From Phycomyces blakesleeanus NRRL 1555(-) (lineage: Eukaryota > Mucoromycota > Mucoromycetes > Mucorales > Phycomycetaceae), in the NCBI RefSeq assembly GCF_001638985.1, contig NW_017265135.1:1975223-2039222 (forward strand): a DNA stretch of 64,000 nucleotides, given 5' to 3'. Position 1 is the stretch's first letter. Each line of letters opens with the position of its first letter. Below, piece after piece: positions 48,457 through 63,451 of the stretch. A program made the position numbers and the translations under genes. Under the pieces are notes generated by a model, which was not told the origin of the DNA, searched no databases, and worked only from the letters and a program-made list of their open reading frames with translations.

Positions 48457-49266
48457 TAAAATTAAATTTAGCAGAGGTGACAGAAAAATATCTGCATCGT
48501 GTACAGTTTGGTTGTCAAGATTACTCGCATGCTCATTAGAGATCTCAGTAGATTTAGAGAATCACTGGGAATCTGTCCTGGTTTTTCAAAAGTAGGAATC
48601 AGACATAGCAACGGTAACACAAAATAGGTTTATACTCTTTGATAAAAAGAATCAATTAAACAATATACATGCCTCCATAAATATTATAGTGTTTAGAAAA
48701 TAGCACATATCAATAGATATATGTATATAATATATCAAGTGTATAGCTTAACCTGCTACTAAATATCATATAGATCAGTATTTGCTGAAAATAATTTTAA
48801 TTTACTAAAATCTGACATGCTATTGGCAGAATGTATAACTCCGTGATCGTAAGAAATATACGGATTCGTATAAGATATACGAGATCGTATATTGCCTATG
48901 AGTTCAAAGTTATAAATTCTGCCATTTCCTGCAGTGTATATGCGACTTTTTTTCTCGAATTGTGCGACTTGTATAGTGTGTTTTACTGTATGACATCCTT
49001 TTTAGAATTTTTCGGCCCAGTTGGTATACAAGCATTCTTAAACGTCAAAATTACCTTATTTGGGCGCTGTGACAATATATGATGGTAAAAATTGCCAAAC
49101 TCAAATAGTTCTTTCAAATGACGTGGTTAAAATCATTATTGAGCAGTAAGGCGGTAAACTTTCCGAAATCAACCCTCTTTTTTTTAAAAAAAAAAAAATT
49201 AAATAAAAACACCTTTCACGGACCTCTTATATTACAAGTGAAAACGCTCTAGTTGACTGTACGAGT
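47266..49266. other. Divergent intergenic region, 2 kb
   Basis: AT-rich DNA with (AAT)n at about 48416-48456. The open frame at 48831-49082 lacks supporting features. A T8A13 tract lies at 49178-49198, about 70-90 bases before the next gene's ATG. Confidence 0.5.
48416..48456. repeat. (AAT)n microsatellite
   Basis: About thirteen AAT units in the 2-kb spacer before the glycoprotein gene. Confidence 0.9.
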
Positions 49267-51687
49267 ATGAATTGGCGTACTTTGGTTATGCTAATAACCG
49301 GTTTCTCGGTTGTATATATCGTCAGCTTTGCTCAAGATGCACCATACCCTCATCCCTTCCTCGTTTCTCGTTTCTCAATCGCGCCACTTTCTTCACTACA
49401 GTATGATAAAGAAATAACTTTCAATACACAAGAAACACTGTACTTTGTGCGTTTTATATATTCTGAAGAAAGTTATGACTCTGAAGGGGTTAGCAGCAGA
49501 ACAGGTATCTTTATACACTGTTAACCGACACAATACCTATCATTTAATAGAACAACTTCTTACTTTTTTGCTTTGGGATTTTGAATTATTACTATTATAT
49601 GTATATATATATATGTTTGTCTGTCTGTCATTTTTTGATATTATTGTTTGATAGGCAGAGTAGAAATCTATAGAAATAGTTTGAAATCCATTACATCGGA
49701 TTCTCTTGATAGCGTGAAGGACGGAGAGGTAGATTACAAAGCGCCTCACAAAGGGGAGGTCGGGGGTAATATATTTGGGATTAAATGCAGTTATAGCTGT
49801 ATGTCTTTAAAATAATAATAATATTTACTATTAAACCATAAAAAAATCAGGGTGGGCTGCTGAAGTTGAGCAAAATCTTCCAGGACCTATATCAAAAGTC
49901 TCTCTTCTACAAGCAAGTAATGCGGTATCAAATACACCAATATTTGGTGTTATGTTCCATGTACTTTATGAAGAAAAGATCTTGCATTTAGTTCGAGTAT
50001 ATTACCAGTTGGACAAAATGTGTGGAAAATTATTGTACAAAGACCTCATCTTACCCGGAAGCGTCTGGCCTGACACATTTTCATTAGAAAAAGACTATAT
50101 AATATACTCAAGGTAAGGAAAAACTGGATAATAGTAACAGACATCTAATTTATTTCTTCGCTATTTTTTTAGAGATCCAGATGACTATCGTTTCCGTATT
50201 GCACCACTACCTATTGATCTATTTGAAAAACCTCATTCAGAAGAGGCAGCCCCCATCTTGCTCACAAGCAAACCGGGAAGTTCTGTTCAAGGTAAGTTTT
50301 CAACAAGTATTTGTGAACCCAATTTTATTCCCTTTTTGTTTTTAAAAAAAATGATGACTTTATCAGGATGGTACCAGCCAAAGAAGACCTTAGAGCACGA
50401 TGTAGTATTATCAAGACTATATTCTCCTATGTAAAGTAATACGTGATTTGCTGTAGGGTGCTATTATTTATAAAAAAAGAAAAATGCTTTATTTGTAGGT
50501 CAAACACGTTTCGCGTATTTTCGCTTGATGTTCACAAGACACAGCGAGCCTTTCACATCAATATCACTGTTGTAGACGGAAATAACGACAAATGGATAAA
50601 GCGAGAACACAGCAACTTTACGGTAAAATCAAATATCTTGACATTTGTGCGACCCTGACATCAAATACAGTATCCACTTTACAGCGAAGAGTCTCTCGAA
50701 TACATGTCATTTGTAGATGGTGCTCATTTTCATCAGGAACGAGTCGAAACCGGCATGCCTGTTCTACATATCGGTAAATTGAACTGTCAGTGGTGTGTAT
50801 TAAAAGCTAAAAAAAATGTGACCATTGTCAGCCAAATCTTCTGATGCGAAGACTATTGTGGCTCCTTATATAAAAAACAGATTCTTGACCCTTGATTTTA
50901 CTGATCGTGCCGATGTGATCCAGCATGATGAAGACGAACGCCTGTTTCTTTACAAAGACGATCAAGGTAATATTATTCCGGAATACTTTTGGTGGTTTGC
51001 TGGCGAACTTTGGCCTAGTGATGATGCTCCTGACACGACCATCGTGGGCTCAGAGCTAAATAGCAATGGTACGATACTGGCTCTTTGGACAAGGTCAAAT
51101 ACAGTCCACATATACAGAAGAGAAAAGGAGGTTATTTCTGATGATAGGCCTGATGTTTGGCTTGACTCTAGTCAAGATTATGGGTATGGGAAGGTGAAAG
51201 AACCTCATGGCCAGACAACCCCTTCAAGGTGGAATCTTACTATGGTTATCACACCCACTCAAGCAGGGTTTGGCTCAGAGGTGAGCAATTTTTGTAGGTT
51301 TAATTTGATGTCATTTGATATTAAACTTTTATTACTAGTCTGTCAGTGCAGTAGTGATATGGAATAAGTTTGGTAAAGACCAAATGAACTATATAACTGT
51401 ATTTGCCAAGAACAGTGCTGCATACACCTACTTGCTTGACAAGATTGGATATGAGAAGAAGGTTGGGTTTCTTAGTTTTCTTCGGGAACAATGGATGACA
51501 TGGGTTGGTAAGTTTGAAGTATTCAAAACAATTTGATATTGAACTAATATATATCTGTTACTGTTACTGTCTTTGTATTTATCGTTGTCATTGCTGTTTT
51601 TGCTACTGTTGCCTGTTACTGTTGTTTAATATAGCCATGGTGTCTGTTATATGTGCATTTGTAATGAATGAAATAAACCAAGTCTAA
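49267..51687 (+). CDS. Uncharacterised secretory-pathway glycoprotein with C-terminal membrane segment
   Basis: Ten exons join in phase to about 550 residues. The N-terminus MNWRTLVMLITGFSVVYIVSFAQDA is a signal peptide or anchor with a likely cleavage after SFA. The lumenal part has N-glycosylation sequons (NIT, NFT, NLT) and beta-strand-rich segments such as GTILALWTRSNTVHIYRR, which looks like a propeller blade. A further exon lies at about 49654-49767. The last segment (WMTWVGVAMVSVICAFVMN) can span a membrane, giving a type I protein with a short tail (EINQV). I do not recognise the family. An ER or cell-surface role is inferred from topology. The final exon is short and its acceptor is TATAG at about 51633. 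Confidence 0.78.
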
Positions 51688-51829
51688 GAGAGCGATGAGC
51701 CGATTACTCTGAATAACCCTTTTTCTTTTTTTTAATATGTTTGAGTGGGAATGAGAGTGATGGTACGGGGGGTATACATACATGAATGGAGTGGAGGAAT
51801 CAAACTTAACAAAGAAGAAATATAAACAG

Positions 51830-51908
51830 TATGAATAAATAATAGTAAAATAATAATAGTAAAATAATAATAATAATAAAAATAATAAAAATAATAATAA
51901 TAATAGTA
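51830..51908. repeat. Imperfect (AAT/AGT)n microsatellite in convergent spacer
   Basis: An imperfect AAT-rich repeat array with interspersed AGT and AAAAT units fills much of the spacer between the glycoprotein gene and the four-TM gene. Confidence 0.8.
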
Positions 51909-51971
51909 AAGAGAGGAAATGTTAGACAATTATACAAAGTTTCAATTTTTTTTTCTTTTTTGCCTGATTGC

Positions 51972-52773
51972 TTATCTGAGCAAAGGCGTGGTTTCCTGGT
52001 GATGGGCTTGCATTTCGCCAGTACCATCATTTTGGTGTTGAGACCTCCGTCTGGCTCCTCCGAGGATAATAAAGAATGAAGCACAGAAGAGGATGAATGA
52101 GAATATGGCGATGATGATATAGTTGAGCCAGAGAATGAACACAGAAATTGTTGTGAGTGTTCGCACAGTGGCTGGGAATAGTTTGTTGTCGAGATCGGTA
52201 AAGAACAAGAGATGTGTTCCTACAAGCACATAACAACATTAATTAGAATGCCCTTCACCACAATTGATATATAGATATATAAGTATATAATCCCTCACCG
52301 AACAAAGCCCACCCGATCTGACCGATAAAGACAAGGCAGCCAATGCGACCTAGCCAAACACTTGTCTGACCTTGTGTCGGCTGGTTAACCTGACTTGATT
52401 CAATGTCTGTTCTTCCATGTCTCTTGTAAAGATTATCCTGGCTGACTAAGCCAGGGTGCGGGGTGTCTGATACCTGGGTACGTCCCTTTTGTGCTTGTCG
52501 TTTACCACCTGCCAGCGTGAGCATCACCATCGCCATTGTGATGAGTGAATATATAACTGAGCCGGTGAGGAATGCAAGGTAGAGTGCGGATTCTTTTGGT
52601 AAAAGCCACCACTCCGGTCTGTTTTGGTCATATTCATACTTTACTAGGTCCTTCAGAGCACTGACGGCTACCACAATATTGTAGACATTGACAGGGATGA
52701 GCGACAGGAGAGCTAAGGCCAGGCCAATAATGCCTAACGACGCCATTGTTAAGCCCAGGCCGGTTGAAATCAT
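51972..52773 (-). CDS. Predicted four-transmembrane membrane protein
   Basis: Two exons (intron about 52219-52297) give about 240 residues. The start is MISTGLGLTMASLG, the first ATG in a frame that stays open upstream. Hydrophobic segments: about 5-40 (LGIIGLALALLSLIPV), then AFLTGSVIYSLITMAMVML, GRIGCLVFIGQIGWALF and ISVFILWLNYIIIAIFSFILF. The loops include a basic, Gln-rich cytoplasmic-type loop between TM2 and TM3, and a tail with RRRSQHQ and TTPLLR. I do not recognise the family. It is convergent with the glycoprotein gene, 284 bases away. Confidence 0.7.
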
Positions 52774-55581
52774 TGATATAATAAACGGAAAGGTGAAAAA
52801 TAAAAGGCGAAAATGAAACGAGGAGGAAGAAGTTGGTAGCACCAGCAAGCTAAATATAAAATAAATAAATAAGAGATGAAAGAGAGAGAGAGAGAGAGAG
52901 GGAGAAAAAGAGAAGGAAAAATATAGGTGGCTGCTTGCATAGGTTTGTAGTCCATTAAAAAAAAAGTCTTGCCTTTTCAAAGGCCGTTGAGCAAGTCCCG
53001 TAGGTACGGATTCTTTAAAAGAAAGTGTGTATAACAAAGTTTGAGTAGTAGTAGTAGTAGAAGAAGAAGAAGAAAAAGAAGTTTTTGCTGTAATGACTTT
53101 AGAATCCAGTTCTATATAGAGCACCTCTTTATACAGCTCCAATCTATAAAGAATAGCATCCGTTTAACTTCTTCTTCTTTTTACTTCCTCCTGCCCCCAA
53201 TTTTCTGCATGTCCTTATTGTAGTGAGTATTGAACTCATCCAAGCTACCATTCCAAAAGAACTCGTGGTGTTTCTTTTGTACATCTATTCTTCATATCTT
53301 GCTACTTTAATTTTTATATATACTTTATTACTATTACAGCCAGTAGTAACTTTATTCATGCCGGTGACAAGCTTGTCTCAACTCTCTTTGAACCTTTCCA
53401 TTTTACCATCTCTTTTTTTTGCAAGTGTCACCTACCCTGGGTGGGAAGTTTACTAATCTCCGCAACGCAAATTCAGTATATACTTTGTGTGTGTATATTT
53501 GACCTGAAAATGAGACGATTTTAAATATGTAAAATATTTATTAATCAAGATGGCTCTGAATTACAAGCATGTAGAAAAAAAAACAGGTCAACTTTATAAG
53601 CGTATCTTATGTAAAGTGAAAGAAAGCCTGAAGTAGCAACAGGGTGATTGGATCAATTTATTAAAACTTCTTCCTTTCAATGTTAAACCAACAATCAAAA
53701 AATTAAATAGGATTTGTGCGTCCAACTCTTTAATTTTCCACAAGTTAAATTCTCCAGAATCCTTAAATGACAAAAGTGACTGTTTTTGAATTACTGGGTT
53801 TCCAACCATTTTTATTTTATTTTTGAAAAATAAGAAGAAAAAATTGAAACATAAAAAAAAAGTATAAAAATATAGTGCCAAATAAGTGTCCTTCTTCTTA
53901 CTCTCCTTGTCATTAATATTAGTGTTTATTTAATAATTCGTACTCTTCTATCCTATATATACATATTTATTACTATATTTAATCTTAAAAGAGAAAAAAA
54001 AATAAGTGGGAGCCCTCATACCATCTTGGTTACCCGCGCCAAAATTCCTCAGTAACTTTGTTTCTGGTGTTTGGTACTCATCTATTCTTGGCCTTTCATA
54101 GTCTTCGTTATATTTAAAAACGACTCATTATGTATGTATACTACAGGAGTTATATGCTTTCTTTGGCCCATTTTGAATGAATGACTTAAGTGTTTCTAGA
54201 GAAATATCTAATTCATTATTTCGAGTACCCTAATATAACTACAACTTCTAGTTTTGATAGTATTGTGTGTACTGGCAAATACAAAGGATAGCCAAAAGAA
54301 GAAGAAAAAATCGGGAATGGGAAAAGTACTGTTCTTTACCTACAATTGTAGGATAATTTCATGGAATGTCTATTGTTCACCAGAAAAGTTTTGATTAAAA
54401 AAAAAGACATATGAATGCATTGAACCCCCTGGTAGATAATATGTGCAGAAAATACGCAAAAGATAAGATAAACAAAATTTAAAAATATATATGTTCTGTT
54501 TGTGTGTGGGGTTATGCATTCCAATGTAAGAAGATAAAAACAAAAGATAAAATGCAAGTAATTATGTCGAGAAAATAAAGTTAGGCTGTCGTCGAAAGTG
54601 GGTCTCTTTAACTGTATTCAAGACAAGTGGTCTTTATCTGTACGGGCAAAAGGGTAGAATAGTCATAAACCATTAAATAAAAGAAAAGTCTGGGAAGGTA
54701 AATATTCCTTATGATATTTAAATCAAGCGAGTATGTGTTTCATATCAACTCAATAAACTAAATTTATTCCAAATGTATTACCCAATTACAAGAAATTAAT
54801 ATTCCAATCTTCACACAGCTTATACAGGATGTTGGCTCAAAATTAAACAGAAAAATGCTAAAATACAGGTATTTGGCTATTCTTTCTTACAGAATATATA
54901 TATATATATGCAAAATATTGAAAAAAAACAAGTATTGAAATTACTAGCAAGACCTTTATTGTGTGCCAGTTTGTAGAATCAGATCCTTATTTTTTTTGGG
55001 AAAATCTAATGATACGGTTTGTACCAACTAACGATCAGTCAGTCAGTGCTACACTACTTGCATTAATATAATGTACAATATTAAAAAAAAATCAAAGCTG
55101 AATAAATTTTGAACGATCTGGCCATTTTTGAATATGCTGAATCAATAGTAATCGATCTCAAGTCTGTACATACATATACAAATAAATAAACCCCTCACAG
55201 ATCTGGTACCTTAAACACGAATATCCTTTGGATTTGGCAGTGAGCCCATCTTTTGGATACGTACAATGCACTAAAATTAAATATTCCCATTGATGAAAAT
55301 GACATAATTTAAGGTATTTCCTATATAAGATCCAAACAAATATAAATAATATACATTTGTGGTATAAGTACTTCCCACAAAAATACACAGCTAACCCTCC
55401 TCTCTAGCCTGTATCAGTAGTATTCATTTTTTCCAAGTATATTTATAATATTGATATATGCATACGGAATGTTTCATGATGTATTAGACACTTTGAAATA
55501 GAATGTGTGTAATTAACACAATCTATTGGAGTATATTTGGGAGCGAACAGTAACGTTTTCCTTTTTCTTTTTTGTTGCTAT
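52774..55581. other. Intergenic region, 2.8 kb
   Basis: Contains (GA)n at about 52880-52901 and a (GTA)n/(GAA)n run at 53045-53085 near the promoter of the four-TM gene, plus AT-rich sequence up to the LPD1 3' end. Frames at 53223-53456, 53594-53881 and 55158-55388 are hydrophobic or low-complexity, without family resemblance. No RNA gene was seen. Confidence 0.5.
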
Positions 55582-57564
<1,983 letters not shown>

Positions 57565-58824
57565 AATGCTTGATATTAAAAAAAAGGGTAAATAGAAATT
57601 GGGGCAAACTTGTCGGGGAAACGCTTTTAAGTCTTCCATTAACAACGTCACAGAGCATTTTTCGACAGACCGCGGTTTACGTCACAGACGGAGTTTATTA
57701 ATGTAACGGATTGCTCAAGCTGGTTACTGGGTAGACGAGCAAGGTAGTTAAGGCACAGTTGTAAGCTGAGTATCATCAAGTAGGTAAATTTAAAAGAGTT
57801 GCATATATACACACACGTTTGTATGTTGGTAGGATGGGTATAGATTTATATATAAAAAAAAGACATGCTTCAGAAATCAAGAAACCCAACAAGGAAATTT
57901 GTTCACCCCCTTCCGTCAATTGACCGTCACATTGGTACGGAAACATGCACTTGGCTTTCATTTTTATTTTCTTCATTTTGGTCAATATATCGGTGGTCAT
58001 GGTAACCAAGATACTCTGTGAGTAAGTGGGGAAAGATAAATGGTTTATTAAGAGAGTGAGACTCTTTAATTGTATAAAAGAAAAGAAGAGTTACAGCTGT
58101 AAATAAACATGGTGTTTGGTTTTTTGCGTTGTCTAGCCAGGGGGTTAAGAGAGGAGAAAGACGGAAGGAGAACAAGCAATGCGGGAAAGAGCGGGATATT
58201 ACGATTTACCCCACTTATCCTACACGCGCCTTCACTAGAAGCTTTTGTCGACTTTTATTTTATTATTATTTTGAATATTCATTATCTGTGTTTTGGGATC
58301 AATTGGCTTGTTTTTACAAAGAAACACTTAGTGAGCTATGTGATTAATAAAATGCGTCAAACACAATGTCTTTAGTAGTAATCTAAGATATATATATATC
58401 TGTGTGTGTGTGTGGTTTAGCTATTCTTTTCTTCCCATGTATTTGGTCAGATATTATTATTGTTCAATAAAGACATATCTATATACACGTTTTTATAAAG
58501 ATACTTCTTTAACAAAACCTTTGATCTTCTACTTCCTACCTCCGCCCTGCCTATCAATTTGTATTTAATTGATATACTTATCTTTCAGCCCGTGCATAAT
58601 TAATAAGCATGTTACGTCACAAGGGCAATTCGAAGATTTCTTTAAGTGGTGAGTCATCCTTGTACTGCGGATTACTTATCTCACACTGAGTAAGTATTTT
58701 TTTTTTAAAAAAAAAGAAGTAAAAGAGCTCAGTTGAAAAAAAGTAGCTCGTAAAGACTTTGAAAATTAACGTCAAGACTCATTCAAATTTTGTACTCGAT
58801 CATATATCAATACAGCAAAAAAAA
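57565..58824. other. Divergent intergenic region, LPD1 and HAD nucleotidase genes
   Basis: 1.26 kb. Besides the CRE-like repeat, it has (TG)n near 58400, a T10A9 palindrome at 58697-58715 about 120 bases before the next ATG, and AT-rich filler. Frames at 58109-58375 are not convincing. Confidence 0.5.
57645..57688. promoter_or_regulatory. Direct repeat ACGTCACAGA upstream of LPD1
   Basis: ACGTCACAGA occurs exactly at 57645-57654 and 57679-57688, 34 bases apart, about 80-125 bases upstream of the LPD1 start. The core TGACGT (on the minus strand) resembles a CRE/ATF site for bZIP factors. Confidence 0.5.
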
Positions 58825-60122
58825 ATGAGTGAACAACCTGTCTTTTTCTTTGACTGCGATAACTGTCTTTATGCAAGTAAATAAGAGTAAATATGTTTTG
58901 AATCCCATGTGGAATTAACATTGTTATTCATTAGCATAAAAATTATGGAATCCAGGCCATGATGCGTGAAAGGTAAAAAAATAAAAAATAAAAAATAAAA
59001 AAAAATTACATGGTCTCCTCCCTAAAAATATACATATTTATCATTGGATTTGTGTTTCAAAAAACAAAAGAATTGTCCAATACTTTGAAAGAATGGGATT
59101 TCCTCAGGAAGAAGGTGAGATAGATAGATTAAAATAAGAGCTTTTTGAAGTATCTGATATCTTTTTGTTTTACTTTTCTGGAATTTAAATAAATAATACT
59201 CGGTAATTTATTATAGCACGAACATTGCGAGAGAGATACTTTTTGGATTATGGACTCTCTCTCAGAGGTCTTATCAAGCATCACCAAATCGATGCTGTTG
59301 AGTATGGTAAGGCTTATTGTACTTTTGAAAATAATAATAATAATGCAACCAACATTCCAATGCTGCACAACAAATAGATAAGCAGGTCGATGGCACATTA
59401 CCCCTTGAAGATGTTTTAAAGCCTGATCCAGAACTGCGCGACATGATACATGGTCTCAAAATAAGAAAATGGGTTTTCACTAATGCTTATCTACCGGTGA
59501 GTGCATTATACATACATATATATATATATTGACCGTATCAACTATTTTTGGTCATTATATCTCTATATACGAAAGCATGCCGAGAGATGTCTTAAAATTA
59601 TGGGCTTGTCTGATGAATTTGAAGGTAAGCTGGAGAGATGCACATTTGATATGTAAAATAAAATTTTAAAAGATATATATATATATATTCTGTAGGCATC
59701 ACATATGCTAACTACAAGGATCCCGATTTTGACTGCAAACCAGGTAAGAGTGCTTTTGATTTTATTAAGGCATAAACTAAAGCCAAAGTCTAAATAATTA
59801 TGCATATATATATATATCAGAACTTGCATCTTTCAAGAGAGCCATGAAGGAAGCAGGTATATCAGACCCTTCTCTTTGCTATCTTGTGGACGATTCTGGT
59901 GCAAATATTGATGCTGCAAAGGTAAGGTTTATTGATTAAAGGCAACTTAATTTGATTTAAATTTGACCATTTGACACCTAACAAAAACAAAACAAACAAA
60001 AAAAGGCATTGGGCTGGACAACTGTTCATGTTGCAGACGATCCAGCAACATCTAACCACGGAGACTATCAAATTGATGACATTCACAGCCTACATAAAGT
60101 ACTCCCAGACCTATGGAAGTAA
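58825..60122 (+). CDS. Pyrimidine 5'-nucleotidase/HAD hydrolase, Sdt1/Phm8-like
   Basis: Nine or ten short exons give about 220 residues, close to the family size. HAD motif I is FFFDCDNCLY. Then come ERYFLDYGLSLRGL (cap region), motif II FTNA, and the motif III/IV region CYLVDDSGANIDAAKALGW. Yeast Sdt1 dephosphorylates UMP, CMP and nicotinamide mononucleotide, and Phm8 releases phosphate from lysophosphatidate and nucleotides. Which substrate applies here cannot be told. The C-terminus is SLHKVLPDLWK. All introns are 47-100 bases, and every join preserves frame. Confidence 0.92.
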
Positions 60123-60906
60123 CGCAGATCAACAATATAGACAGTATAATATACCTACTTGTTTTCTATTTTAAAAAAATAACAAAGTAATCAGTAGCTA
60201 TGGTAGTTACTTGACAGCGGCACTTTAAATTTTGACATATGGATTTTATATGGATGCAGAGAAATACTCTTTAAAAATCAAAGAATACCCTCACGGTATA
60301 TTGTAATACCAAAATCTGACTCTCAATCATACACAGTCAATCCGCCTAGTTTTTTTGAATTGAATCCAACAGATAAATATCAAAGAATAAGTAGGCTTTA
60401 TGTTACAATCCTTGGTATAATTATAATATAAGCTATTGGGATCAAGTTTAAAGGGAAGCCTCAAGGAATTGAATACACTGTATTGGTTGGTCAATGCAGT
60501 CAAGCATCGCACAATAGATAATAAACACCAATTAGCTCTTTTATATAATATTTCCCACATTAGTGCCAGAATCAAGCAAAAAATAAATAAATAAATAAAT
60601 TCCACTACCATTGCTTTTTGAAACATATGGACACATTTTTGACTCTAATTTGCCTTTTTGAAATAAAACTTTTTTCACCACCAGTGGGTTTTCCACTTCT
60701 TCTAGCCTCTCTCTTATCCCTCCCCCCCCCCCCCCCCCCCCCCACTTTGTCCCGGTCTCTGAATCCAAACTCATTTGACACTCAGTAAAGTCAAGTCAGT
60801 CAATGCACAACCAATTGAAAGATAGGGTAATTACATTATTTCTATTGAATGATATGAAAAAAAGGGAAAAAAAGGGAAGAAAAGAAAGGAAAAAAAAAGA
60901 AGATTT
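60123..60906. other. Convergent 3' intergenic region with poly-C tract
   Basis: 784 bases between the nucleotidase and TUF1 gene ends. A run of 22 cytosines lies at 60722-60743 in an otherwise AT-rich spacer. (AATA)n-like sequence is at about 60580-60600 and an A-rich tract at 60854-60900 abuts the TUF1 stop. Confidence 0.7.
60722..60743. repeat. Poly(C) tract, 22 bases
   Basis: A run of 22 cytosines preceded by CCCT. It is the only long C/G homopolymer in the window. Confidence 0.9.
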
Positions 60907-62861
60907 TTACTCGATAACCTTGGTAACAACACCAGTACCGACAGTCTTGCCGCCCTCACGGACAGTGAAGCGCTGACCCTCCTCTAGAGCGATATCGTGA
61001 ACCAACTCGCAAGCCATCTCGACATTGTCTCCGGGCATGATCAACTTCTCATCGGGATCTTCGGTACCTTCGGGGTGGGTCAAGCTGACGGTGACATCGG
61101 TGGTGCGGATGAACATCTGAGGACGGTAGTTGTTGACAAAGGGAGTGTGACGTCCACCTTCATCCTTGGTGAGGATGTAGAGCTGGGCCATGAACTTCTT
61201 GTGGGACTTGACAGTACCAGGAGCGCAGAGAACCTGACCACGACGGATCTGTTCACGCTTGATACCACGCAACAAGGCACCCATGTTGTCACCAGCCTGA
61301 CCACGGTCAAGTTCCTTACGGAACATCTCGACACCGGTCAAGGTGGTCTTGATGGTAGGGCCCATGCCGACAATTTCGACTTCGTTACCCTTGAGGATAG
61401 TACCACGCTCGACACGACCGGTGGCGACGGTACCACGTCCAGAGATAGAGAAGACATCTGTTATACATAGATGGTGATTAGTATATCCCGCTCCCTGTTT
61501 CTCTTTAATTTTATTTATTGTTTTACCTTCAATGGGCATAAGGAAAGGCTTATCCAAATCACGGACGGGTGTAGGAATGTAAGCATCGACGGCAGCCATC
61601 AACTCCTTGATAGCGTTCTCACCAATTTCGGCATCACGACCCTCAAGAGCGGCCAAGGCGGAACCCTTGACGATGGGAGTCTCCTCACCGTCGTAACCGT
61701 ATTCGGCAAGGAGATCACGCATCTCCATCTCGACAAGCTCAAGCATCTCGGGGTCATCAACAGCATCAACCTTGTTGATAAAGACAACAAGACGCTGGAC
61801 ACCGACCTGACGAGCCAACAACAAGTGCTCGCGGGTCTGGGGCATCTGACCATCAGTGGCAGAGACAACGATAATAGCACCGTCCATCTAACATAGAAAA
61901 AAAAATTACACACATACAAATATATATATATATGTTATAGTTAGATAAATACGACTGCTGAGTTGGGAAAATTCTCCAATTGTTTTTTTTTCCTTCTTGT
62001 TTTGTTTATATACCTGAGCAGCACCAGTAATCATGTTCTTAATGTAATCAGCGTGACCGGGACAGTCAACGTGGGCGTAGTGACGGTTGTTTGTCTCGTA
62101 TTCGACGTGTGCGGTAGAGATAGTAATACCACGGGCCTTCTCTTCGGGGGCCTTATCGATCTGGTTGTAGTCCATGAACTGAGCACCACCCTCAAGAGCC
62201 AAGGTCTTGGTGATAGCAGCAGTCAAGGTGGTCTTTCCGTGATCAACGTGGCCAATGGTACCAATGTTGACGTGGGGCTTACCACGGCTGAACTTGCCTC
62301 CAGCATCAGAAGCCATACCACGACGACCTATATACATACGATCCACAAAAAAAATGATTGAAGGTTTTGATGAGCCTAAAGTTGGAAAACGAAAGAGAGT
62401 AATGGCATGCAATTGATAGCCCCGATTTTCCTCTTACCAAAGAACATCATACGGGGAGAAGCAGACTTGTAGGCATCCTTGAGGAGGTTGGCAGTCTATA
62501 CAAAGCAATAAGTGTATAAGTTGGTGTGGTTTGGATCAATTAATTGATTCAAGTATTACATACCAACTTGTTACCGGAAGAGAGAGCCATACGAGCAGAT
62601 CCAAAGGCTGTCAAAATCAAATAAAAATCAAGCAAATGACATTAATAAATAATAAAGAATAAATAATAAGAATTTTTTTCTTTGCTTTTTCAGGCACAGT
62701 TTTTCTTGTATGTGTATGTGTGGCCAAAAAAGTTCTTTTTGAATATGTAAAGAAGTAGAATACTTGCCGCTCTTGGAGGCCACGGAAGAGACACATCTGC
62801 GGGAAGCAATGCGAGTGGCAGGAAGAGCGACTTTGTTGACTGTGGTCTTCAAGGCGAACAT
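60907..62861 (-). CDS. TUF1: Mitochondrial elongation factor Tu
   Basis: Read from 62861: [24 protein letters not shown] is a mitochondrial presequence, followed by short exons ([15 protein letters not shown] and [20 protein letters not shown]). The mature part has G1 GHVDHGKT, switch [16 protein letters not shown]3 DCPGHADY and G4 NKVDAVDD. Domains II and III follow ([29 protein letters not shown]), ending GVVTKVIE. About 450 residues; introns near 61458-61527, 61890-62013, 62327-62440, 62497-62561 and 62610-62763. It carries aminoacyl-tRNA to the mitochondrial ribosome. Codon use is highly biased, so antisense frames are open. A T10A8 palindrome lies about 56 bases upstream of the ATG. Confidence 0.96.
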
Positions 62862-63451
62862 GATATGAGTGGAGACGTCAAACGAGAAAAGAAGCGACAG
62901 AGAGAAAAGAAAAACATTTTTTTTTTAAAAAAAATCGTTGTCTGTTCCTTTTTTTTAGAACCCCGTCGGGCAACCCCGGCCAAGAGTCACTATTTACACC
63001 TGGTGGAAATCGTTCCCGCCAATTGTTGTTGCGTCATTCTTGACATACAAAATAACCCCGGTGTCGACCAAAATCATAGTAAAAAGGAAGGATGGCTTCA
63101 ATTGGGGAGCAAGGTAATGATACGGTTTTTTATAGAGACCAAAAAGGCTTAAAGTTGGTTTGTAGCAGTTTTTGAGAGAGTTAAAGTAGCAAGGTGTAAT
63201 GTGTGTATATATATATATTTTATTGAATTTATAATAGGAATAAGAATGACAATATAAAAAAAAAGGAGGGGGGATTGAAAGATGTATAGTGGTGTAGGTT
63301 TATGGTTGAGTCAAGACCCGCCCTTTATTTTATTTTATTTTAGTTTTCAGATTGCTTGTTCCGCAGTCCTGGTAATGGTGGTGGTTGTGGTGGTGATAAT
63401 GATGATAATAATAGTGGGGAAAGAAAAGAAAAAGAAAAAAAAAAGAAAAAG
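62862..63451. other. Intergenic region upstream of TUF1
   Basis: Holds the T10A8 tract (62917-62934), an A/T-rich stretch near 63200 with (TA)n, and a (GGT)n/(GAT)n run at about 63370-63415. Nothing else was supported. Confidence 0.45.

Noticed and set aside
53223..53456. 77-codon hydrophobic ORF
   Set aside because: Could pass as a membrane protein, but composition follows T-rich DNA and no promoter or homology supports it.
60997..62361. Antisense ORFs opposite TUF1
   Set aside because: Same codon-bias effect as at LPD1.
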